Assembly: GCA_017525035.1 (NCBI GenBank)
Contig: JAFXTH010000012.1
Span: forward strand, 1 to 36,826
Source: Bacilli bacterium
Lineage (GTDB): Bacteria > Bacillota_I > Bacilli_A > RF39 > UBA660
Reading direction: 5' to 3'
DNA: 36,826 nucleotides
Both the position numbers and the translations under genes were made by a program. The notes under the pieces were generated by a model. That model worked only from the letters and a program-made list of their open reading frames with translations. It searched no databases and had not been told where the DNA came from. Position 1 is the first letter of the stretch. The number at the start of each line of letters is the position of its first letter. Positions 31,845 through 36,826 of this stretch are shown here, one piece after another.

Positions 31845-32703
31845 AAAAAGAATCGCATTATATATCGTATTAGTTATTCTCTTCACACTTTATAACTTTT
31901 ACTATAGACCTATAGCAGGAAATCCATTAATAACAAGTGAATACAAAAAAAGTGATGCATATATCAACTCTTTGTACAAAAGTGATGAAATGTTCAAAAA
32001 AGCGGTACTCAAAAGCGATGAGTATTATGCATATGAAGAAATGATTGATGCTAGCTTAAAAGATAAAACAACTGTTAGAATAAAATGTTCTCATGACTGC
32101 GCATCATTATTATTAAGAAGTTACTATACATTGTACTTAGATCATCCTGAATTAATAAGCTTTGTCGGATTAAATTATTACAAAATACATGATGGATACA
32201 TTGAATATGAAAACTATGGAAATTTAAGTACTCTTAGAACTTATTTTGGAACTAAAAGAATTGAACGCGAACTTGATATTATTCGAAATGAAACAAAAGA
32301 TTTAAGCGAAAAAGAAAAAATAATATATGTTTATGACTATGTAGCATCACATCAATATGATAGAATGTTTACTTTTACAAAGTCTAATCAATCTGCATAT
32401 AGTTTCTTTACTGGTGGAAAATCAGTATGTGCAGGGTTTGCAAAAGCATCACAGCTGATATTTCAAAATATTGGAGTAAAATCATACTTAGTAATGACTA
32501 ATGATCACATGTGGAATTACGTGGAATACGAAGGAAAATACTACGTGTTTGATGCCACTATGGGTGCTAGTTTACGTGATAAAAGTAATAGCCATTTCTA
32601 CGATGGACTTGGAGAAACGACAGTAAAAAGAACTACTGGTTTATATAGTGATTTATATCCTGAAATAGAAGAAACAAAATTAAAAGATATTTTTGGATTA
32701 TAA
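31837..32703 (+). CDS. Transglutaminase-like domain protein
   Basis: 288 residues. An N-terminal hydrophobic segment (about 6-22) for export or anchoring, then a transglutaminase-like core with the full triad: Cys198 (SVCAGFAKAS), His224 (NDHMWNYVE) and Asp239 (VFDATMG). Bacterial members are usually cysteine proteases or amidases acting at the cell surface. A helical N-terminal domain (about 40-170) has two nearby Cys (KCSHDC). The ATG at 31837 has AAGGTGAT; another in-frame start 15 bases upstream is rejected. It follows and overlaps the membrane-protein gene and has a strong terminator. Confidence 0.8.
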   Translation: MTKKRIALYIVLVILFTLYNFYYRPIAGNPLITSEYKKSDAYINSLYKSDEMFKKAVLKSDEYYAYEEMIDASLKDKTTVRIKCSHDCASLLLRSYYTLYLDHPELISFVGLNYYKIHDGYIEYENYGNLSTLRTYFGTKRIERELDIIRNETKDLSEKEKIIYVYDYVASHQYDRMFTFTKSNQSAYSFFTGGKSVCAGFAKASQLIFQNIGVKSYLVMTNDHMWNYVEYEGKYYVFDATMGASLRDKSNSHFYDGLGETTVKRTTGLYSDLYPEIEETKLKDIFGL

Positions 32704-32734
32704 AAAGGAGTAACAATGTTACTCCTTTTATTTT
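32703..32734. terminator. Bidirectional terminator between convergent genes
   Basis: Perfect 12-bp stem 32703-32714 / 32718-32729 (AAAAGGAGTAAC / GTTACTCCTTTT), three-base loop, T runs on both strands. It ends the transglutaminase gene (+) and the SDR gene at 32747 (-). Confidence 0.88.
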
Positions 32735-32746
32735 CATATAAAATTG

Positions 32747-33505
32747 TTATACACAAGTATATCCACCGTCTATTGGTAAAATAACTCCTGTTACATAACT
32801 TGCTTCATCACTTGCTAAGAAAATTGCTCCGGCATTTAATTCCCCTTCGTTACCATAACGTCCTAGTGGAACAGTTGATTGCATATAAGCTGTGAATTCT
32901 GGTGTAATAAGAGTTTCATGTGTAAGCTCTGTATCAAAATAACCAGGACAAATTGCATTTACAGTAATTCCATCCTTTGCTAATTCACTAGCTGCAGCTC
33001 TAGTAAAATTAATTACTCCTCCCTTTGATGTATGATATGCAATAGTACCCATTGCCATATTACCTACCATACCATACATAGAAGCTATATTAATAATTCT
33101 ACCATATTTATTTTTCTTCATTATTTTTCCAAATTCACGAGTTACATAGAAAACTGAATCCATATCTGTTTTAATTGTGAAATCCCACTCTTCATCAGTC
33201 ATATCTAGAACTCCAGCATTTTTTGCACTACCTGCACAGTTAACAAGTATATCTACTTTACCGAATGTTTCTTCTGCAACACGAGCTGCTGCTGCTATAT
33301 CCTCAACATTTGTAACATCGCATTTTACTGGTAATACTCTCACACCCATAGCTTCTATTTCATTTTTTAATTCTTCTAATTTTTCTAATCTTCTGGCTAA
33401 TAAAACCAAATCAGCACCTTGTTTTGCAAATGCTTTTGACATTTGTTTTCCTAATCCACTACTAGCACCTGTAACAACTGCTACTCTTCCCCTTAAATTA
33501 AACAT
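32747..33505 (-). CDS. SDR family oxidoreductase (FabG / gluconate-5-dehydrogenase-like)
   Basis: 252 residues. Rossmann motif TGASSGLG (12-19), NCAGS (89-93), catalytic Ser142, Tyr157 and Lys161 (YHTSK), and the terminal VTGVILPIDGGYTCV. LAR-R after the second strand suggests NADP preference. Start at the ATG (33503-33505) after AGGAGG; the in-frame upstream start would run into the promoter. It seems G+C-richer than most neighbours. It follows an acyl-CoA synthetase-like gene but a terminator and its own promoter lie between, so a shared pathway is only possible. Confidence 0.85.
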   Translation of the reverse strand: MFNLRGRVAVVTGASSGLGKQMSKAFAKQGADLVLLARRLEKLEELKNEIEAMGVRVLPVKCDVTNVEDIAAAARVAEETFGKVDILVNCAGSAKNAGVLDMTDEEWDFTIKTDMDSVFYVTREFGKIMKKNKYGRIINIASMYGMVGNMAMGTIAYHTSKGGVINFTRAAASELAKDGITVNAICPGYFDTELTHETLITPEFTAYMQSTVPLGRYGNEGELNAGAIFLASDEASYVTGVILPIDGGYTCV

Positions 33506-33560
33506 ATTATTCCTCCTATTTGCACTATACAATGAGTGCCCTAACATATATTGTAATTGT

Positions 33561-33589
33561 ATCATAATTATTGAAAAACATTATGTGAA
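33561..33589 (-). promoter_or_regulatory. Promoter of the 32747 SDR gene
   Basis: TTCACA (33584-33589) - 17 bases - TATGAT (33561-33566). The leader of about 50 nt holds a small hairpin (GCACT / AGTGC). Confidence 0.55.
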
Positions 33590-33593
33590 TAAT

Positions 33594-33622
33594 AAAAAAA
33601 ATAGTGCAACTTTACACTATTT
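33594..33622 (-). terminator. Terminator of the acyl-CoA synthetase-like gene
   Basis: Stem 33599-33606 / 33615-33622 (AAATAGTG / CACTATTT), eight-base loop, eight T on the minus strand (A at 33594-33601). Confidence 0.8.
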
Positions 33623-33624
33623 TT

Positions 33625-35355
33625 TTATTCTTCATCACCATCAAAATCTTCTTTTAATTTATTAAAGTCGACTTTACCCAGTTTTGTTTTTGGTAATTTC
33701 TTTCTAATAACAATTTCATTTGGAATCATGTACTTAGCTAAATTCTTTTTACAATGATCTTTAATATCTTTTTTTACAAATAAACCATGAAATCCATCTT
33801 TCAAAACCACAAAAGCTTTAGGAACTTCTTGCTTATATGGATGAGGCACTCCTACTACACTACATTGTAATACAGCTGGATGTGACTCAATAACCTCCTC
33901 AATATGTGAAGGATAAACGTTATACCCACTAGTGATAATCATACGTTTAATTCTACCTTTATAGAATAAGAAACCATCTTCATCCATATATCCTAAATCT
34001 CCTGTATGGAGCCAAACATGACCATCGTCATGTACTTGTAAAGCCTCATTTGTTTCAGCTTCTTCATTTAAATAACCCATCATCAAAGCCTTGCTGTGGA
34101 TAACTATTTCTCCGGTTTCACCATATGGAACTTTTTTTCTTGTTGCAGGATCAATTATTTTAACATGATTACCAGCTAATGGTATTCCAACAGAACCACT
34201 TTTATTAACATGATCATGTGCTAATGTCACACATGCCAATGCCTCAGATAGACCATATCCTTGTGTAATTCTTGCATTTGAATTGTGTTCACGAAAATAA
34301 TTATTAATTTTATCCTCTAAATTTTTGGGTAGCAAATCTCCACCGCTTACAACATATTTTAGAAATGATAGATCAAGATTTTTTTCATTATTACTATTTG
34401 ACAATGCTTCAAATAATGTTGGAACTCCAAGAACACAAGTTGGCTTTGTTTTCTTAAACAAAGTATCAAACTTCTTAGAGTCAAACTTTGGTACTAATAT
34501 TGTTGAACAACCAAGTGCAAGCGGTGTATGCATTAATACAGATAAACCGAAACCATGGAAATTAGGCATTATTGCTAAAGCAGAATCGCCTGGATTTAGT
34601 CTAATTAAATCTATTTCCTCACCTTTAGCTGCAAAAATAAATGCACGATTTTGAATTACTACATTTTTTGACTTACCTGATGTTCCACCAGAATGCAAAA
34701 TAACACAAGGCATATCTCTACCAAATTCATGACTTTTGAAATCATCTTTTCTAATTGACTCCTTAAAAAACTTGCGCCACGAAATAAAAATATGTGACTT
34801 AGGGTGATGTTTAAACTTTTTTAATTGACTAATATTATAAAATGTTCTCTTAAAGAATCCCAATGAATCACCAGGACTCACAAATATTACTTTATTCATT
34901 TCAATATCATTAATAAATGGTTCAATTTTTTCATATCGTGCATCATATATAATCAAATATTGACTTCGTGTTGATATTAAAGTTTCCTTTATCTCTTCCT
35001 CTGCAGATAACGGATGTGTCATATTAGCAATAGCACCCAATTTATTTAAAGCATATAAAGAAATTAATGCCTCTGGAACATTTGGTAAAAGAATAGTAAC
35101 AATATCACCTTTCTTTATCCCCATCGCATAAAACCCTTTTGCTGCTATATCAATTTTTTGCATAAACTGATTGTAATTAATTTTTTTACCCAAATATTGA
35201 ATTGCAACATTTTTAGGATATTTTTCAGCACTCTCTTTAACTTGTCTATATATAGAAATATTAGGAATTTTATATTTTAAATCTTCATCAGTATAAAATT
35301 TTTCCCATGGTTGATCTAATTTCTTTTTCTTTCTAAAAAAATCAAAAATAAACAT
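33625..35355 (-). CDS. Class I adenylate-forming enzyme, acyl-CoA synthetase-like
   Basis: 576 residues. ATP loop HSGGTSGKSK (221-230), TQGYGLSEA, GDLGYMDEDGFLFYKGR and the C-terminal PKTKLGKVD with the catalytic lysine, in the order of the ANL superfamily. It activates a carboxylate as acyl-AMP, probably to a CoA thioester; a long-chain or aryl acid is the common substrate of this kind. The N-terminal FDFFRKKKKLDQPW is a family-like leader, not a signal peptide. Ribosome site GAGG. Possible partner of the adjacent SDR in acyl metabolism, unproven. Confidence 0.85.
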   Translation of the reverse strand: MFIFDFFRKKKKLDQPWEKFYTDEDLKYKIPNISIYRQVKESAEKYPKNVAIQYLGKKINYNQFMQKIDIAAKGFYAMGIKKGDIVTILLPNVPEALISLYALNKLGAIANMTHPLSAEEEIKETLISTRSQYLIIYDARYEKIEPFINDIEMNKVIFVSPGDSLGFFKRTFYNISQLKKFKHHPKSHIFISWRKFFKESIRKDDFKSHEFGRDMPCVILHSGGTSGKSKNVVIQNRAFIFAAKGEEIDLIRLNPGDSALAIMPNFHGFGLSVLMHTPLALGCSTILVPKFDSKKFDTLFKKTKPTCVLGVPTLFEALSNSNNEKNLDLSFLKYVVSGGDLLPKNLEDKINNYFREHNSNARITQGYGLSEALACVTLAHDHVNKSGSVGIPLAGNHVKIIDPATRKKVPYGETGEIVIHSKALMMGYLNEEAETNEALQVHDDGHVWLHTGDLGYMDEDGFLFYKGRIKRMIITSGYNVYPSHIEEVIESHPAVLQCSVVGVPHPYKQEVPKAFVVLKDGFHGLFVKKDIKDHCKKNLAKYMIPNEIVIRKKLPKTKLGKVDFNKLKEDFDGDEE

Positions 35356-35482
35356 ATTTTGTTGTCCTCACTATTCCACTGTCTCTATTAATATTAAAAT
35401 TATAAAATACATAAAAATTATACCATATAATAAGGAAATTTAATACAAATATATAATAATTATAATTAGGAGGTGAAATAAA

Positions 35483-36205
35483 TTGAATAAAGATATGCAA
35501 GAATTATATTGCATGTTTAGTAACATTAAAGAGATGGGATTCGTACCATCAAAAAGAAAAGGAAGTACAGGTGTTGGCTATACATTTGAATGTTTAATAA
35601 ACAAAAAGGAAGATAGTAATCCATGTCCGGATTACAAATCAATCGAAATAAAAACTTTACGATATCATAGTAAACAAAAAATACACCTATTTAGTGCATC
35701 ACCAGATGGTGATTGCGAATTTCCTATAAAAAATGTATTAAACAAACTGGGATATAAAAGAAACGGCATAAAAAGGTGTTATATAAGCGTCTATGGAAAC
35801 AAATCAATCCAATTAGGCTATTATAAAACGGTTAAATTAGATATTAACCGCAGAAAAGAAAAGATATATCTAAAAGCAATAGATGCATTTGGACAAGATA
35901 TGGAGTTAAATACTTCATGGTCATTTGCAAAATTAAAAGAAAAAGTAGAAAATAAAATTAATAGCATGGCCGTAATAAAAGTTCAAAATAAATTCAAAAA
36001 CGATAAAGAATTCTTTTATTATAGTAAAATTGCTTTCTATAAAATAAAGGGATTTAATACTTTTGTTGATTTGTTAGAAAAAGGGATAATCAAAGTTACA
36101 ATTAAAGTAAATGAAACACTTGACAAGCACTTGGAGAACCATGGGGTTGACTTCTCAATTGAAATCAAAGACATTGAAATGCTTTTTGACAAAATAAAAA
36201 ACTAG
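35483..36205 (+). CDS. MvaI/BcnI-family restriction endonuclease (lone)
   Basis: 240 residues. The segment KRKGSTGVGYTFECLINKKE followed by PDYKSIEIKTLR fits the MvaI/BcnI family (PF15515): Glu36, Asp50, and Glu55-x-Lys57 would be the active site. MvaI and BcnI are monomeric nucleases cutting CC(W or S)GG. TTG start at 35483 with AGGAGGTGA. No DNA methyltransferase is encoded on either side in this window (tRNA genes to the right), so either the partner is elsewhere or this is a nicking or repair enzyme; MutH-type relatives share this fold. It stands alone beside a tRNA cluster, a common insertion site for accessory genes. Confidence 0.75.
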   Translation: MNKDMQELYCMFSNIKEMGFVPSKRKGSTGVGYTFECLINKKEDSNPCPDYKSIEIKTLRYHSKQKIHLFSASPDGDCEFPIKNVLNKLGYKRNGIKRCYISVYGNKSIQLGYYKTVKLDINRRKEKIYLKAIDAFGQDMELNTSWSFAKLKEKVENKINSMAVIKVQNKFKNDKEFFYYSKIAFYKIKGFNTFVDLLEKGIIKVTIKVNETLDKHLENHGVDFSIEIKDIEMLFDKIKN

Positions 36206-36224
36206 CAAAAGCTAGTTTTTTTTC
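36197..36224. terminator. Bidirectional terminator between the MvaI-like gene and tRNA cluster
   Basis: Perfect 10-bp stem 36197-36206 / 36211-36220 (AAAAACTAGC / GCTAGTTTTT), loop AAAA, with T runs on both strands. It ends the nuclease gene (+) and the tRNA transcript (-). Confidence 0.85.
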
Positions 36225-36228
36225 TAAA

Positions 36229-36305
36229 TGGTCGAGAAGACAGGATTTGAACCTGCAACCCCTTGGTCCCAAACCAAGTGCTCTACCAAATTGAGCCACT
36301 TCTCG
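36229..36305 (-). tRNA. tRNA-Pro (anticodon TGG)
   Basis: 77 nt, acceptor CGAGAAG/CTTCTCG perfectly paired, discriminator A, CCA encoded. Anticodon loop TTTGGGA gives TGG. Last tRNA of the cluster before the terminator. Confidence 0.95.
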
Positions 36306-36322
36306 ATATATATCAATAAAAA

Positions 36323-36399
36323 TGGTGCGCTCGAAGGGATTCGAACCCCTGACCTTTTGGTTCGTAGCCAAACACTCTATCCAGCTGAGCTACGAGCGC
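36323..36399 (-). tRNA. tRNA-Arg (anticodon ACG)
   Basis: 77 nt, acceptor GCGCTCG/CGAGCGC, discriminator A, CCA encoded. Anticodon stem TTTGG/CCAAA with loop CTACGAA gives ACG; A34 would be deaminated to inosine by TadA to read CGN. Confidence 0.95.
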
Positions 36400-36428
36400 A
36401 AGGCAACTTATCAGTTTATATAAAAAAA

Positions 36429-36504
36429 TGGTGGCTCCAGCGGGAATCGAACCAGCGACACAGGGATTTTCAGTCCCTTGCTCTACCGACTGAGCTATGA
36501 AGCC
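36429..36504 (-). tRNA. tRNA-Phe (anticodon GAA)
   Basis: 76 nt, acceptor GGCTTCA/TGGAGCC with one G-U, discriminator A, CCA encoded. Anticodon loop CTGAAAA gives GAA. Confidence 0.95.
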
Positions 36505-36507
36505 AAA

Positions 36508-36584
36508 TGGCGGTTCCTACGGGGCTCGAACCCGCGATCTTTTGCGTGACAGGCAAACGTGTTAACCAGCTGCACCAAGGAACC
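36508..36584 (-). tRNA. tRNA-Asp (anticodon GTC)
   Basis: 77 nt, acceptor GGTTCCT/AGGAACC, discriminator G, CCA encoded. Anticodon loop CTGTCAC gives GTC. Only three bases separate it from tRNA-Phe. Confidence 0.95.
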
Positions 36585-36598
36585 ATATAAACAAAAAT

Positions 36599-36675
<77 letters not shown>

Positions 36676-36683
36676 ATATAAAG

Positions 36684-36776
36684 TGGCGGAGAAGAAGGGA
36701 TTCGAACCCCTGCGCCGCTTGCACGACCTTTCGGTTTTCAAGACCGACCCCTTCAACCGGACTTGGGTATCCCTCC
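36684..36776 (-). tRNA. tRNA-Ser (anticodon TGA), long variable arm
   Basis: 93 nt with a long variable arm. Anticodon stem TCGGT/ACCGA with loop CTTGAAA gives TGA. Discriminator G, CCA encoded. The acceptor GGAGGGA/CTTCTCC is weak: two G-U pairs and an A7-C66 mismatch. First tRNA of the cluster. Confidence 0.92.
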
Positions 36777-36808
36777 ATATTATATTATTTGTCTCAAAGG
36801 ACAAACTG

Positions 36809-36826
36809 ATTATAGCACAATAAAAA
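36809..36826 (-). promoter_or_regulatory. Promoter of the tRNA cluster (-10 only)
   Basis: TATAAT (36809-36814) preceded by TTGTGC on the minus strand, 32 bases upstream of tRNA-Ser. The -35 lies beyond the window edge. Confidence 0.7.

Noticed and set aside
33510..33540. Hairpin GCACT/AGTGC in the SDR leader as a riboswitch or operator
   Set aside because: Only five pairs, no recognised riboswitch core and no similar copy elsewhere in the window.
33177..33665. 162-codon plus-strand frame
   Set aside because: It is antisense to the SDR gene and crosses a promoter and a terminator; no ribosome site.
36165..36500. Open reading frames on both strands across the tRNA-Pro/Arg/Phe genes
   Set aside because: They only translate tRNA genes (the familiar spurious 'KTGFEPATPWSQ' type), so they are not proteins.

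Overview
The window looks like chromosomal DNA from a very AT-rich member of the Firmicutes/Bacilli. An uncultured gut lineage related to RF39 or the Erysipelotrichia would fit, but that placement is an inference. The evidence is low GC throughout, strong Shine-Dalgarno sites (AGGAGG or GGTGAT before ATG or TTG), dense Rho-independent terminators, tRNA genes with encoded CCA, and homologues of Bacillus genes (gerE, gerM, spoIIIAH, spoVS, a ynbB-like gene, nfo with a yqfT-like neighbour, pbpA/pbpH-type PBP, efp with Lys32). TGA is used as a stop (for example in the ATGA overlap at 3404-3407) and Trp is TGG, so the genetic code is standard and not the Mycoplasma code. Most genes are on the minus strand. 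No intergenic stretch exceeds 300 bases; the longest (about 190 bases, 55-241) shows only a terminator at its right end.

Layout. 1-54: start of an HTH regulator cut by the window edge. 275-351: tRNA-Arg(TCT). 397-2112 (minus): a compact sporulation group, spoIIIAH - gerE - gerM; gerE lacks any ATG/GTG/TTG start and must begin at AUA or AUU. 2169-4114: SDR reductase plus a YnbB-like PLP enzyme. 4241-4969 (+): membrane-anchored zinc-ribbon protein. 5024-6820: DMT transporter and thioredoxin reductase. 6901-10689: small acidic protein, ABC ATPase, FtsX/MacB-like permease and lipoprotein. 10721-11468: rpmG-efp with two tandem promoters. 11601-14313: GT2 glycosyltransferase and an elongation-type PBP. 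14381-15498: DUF2624-like protein convergent with endonuclease IV. 15581-17005: two tandem type IV pilin-like proteins. 17091-18794: hypothetical, spoVS and a Pro/Val/Glu-rich membrane protein with three Y(G/A)GA repeats. 18861-22074: RNA modification enzymes (RluA family, RlmI-like, RsmI), an FNT channel and a 36-residue membrane peptide. 22146-25174: thioredoxin-like lipoprotein, GT8 glycosyltransferase and DUF1846 protein. 25336-25866: hypothetical. 25932-28771: zur-znuA-znuC-znuB zinc operon with a 7-1-7 Fur-type operator. 28868-31176: zinc-dependent phospholipase C-like protein, BtaA/DUF3419-like SAM enzyme and CmpB-like membrane protein. 31278-32703 (+): membrane protein and transglutaminase-like protein. 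32747-35355: SDR and acyl-CoA synthetase-like ligase. 35483-36205 (+): MvaI/BcnI-type restriction endonuclease without a visible methyltransferase. 36229-36776: six-gene tRNA cluster (transcribed Ser-fMet-Asp-Phe-Arg-Pro).

How it fits together. Four genes point to endospore formation: spoIIIAH and gerM (parts of the forespore-mother cell channel), gerE (late mother-cell regulator) and spoVS. Zinc uptake is under its own Fur-family repressor. The rest is housekeeping: translation, rRNA modification, wall elongation, DNA repair and redox. Regulation is compact: several promoters sit inside or against the terminator hairpin of the preceding gene, and the best promoters share an extended -10, TGTGCTATAAT or TGTGCTATGAT. 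I did not see a CRISPR array, insertion sequence, prophage or an obviously new multi-gene system. The most interesting items are the non-canonical start of gerE, the terminator/promoter overlaps, the YGGA-repeat protein, the lone restriction enzyme and the BtaA-like enzyme.
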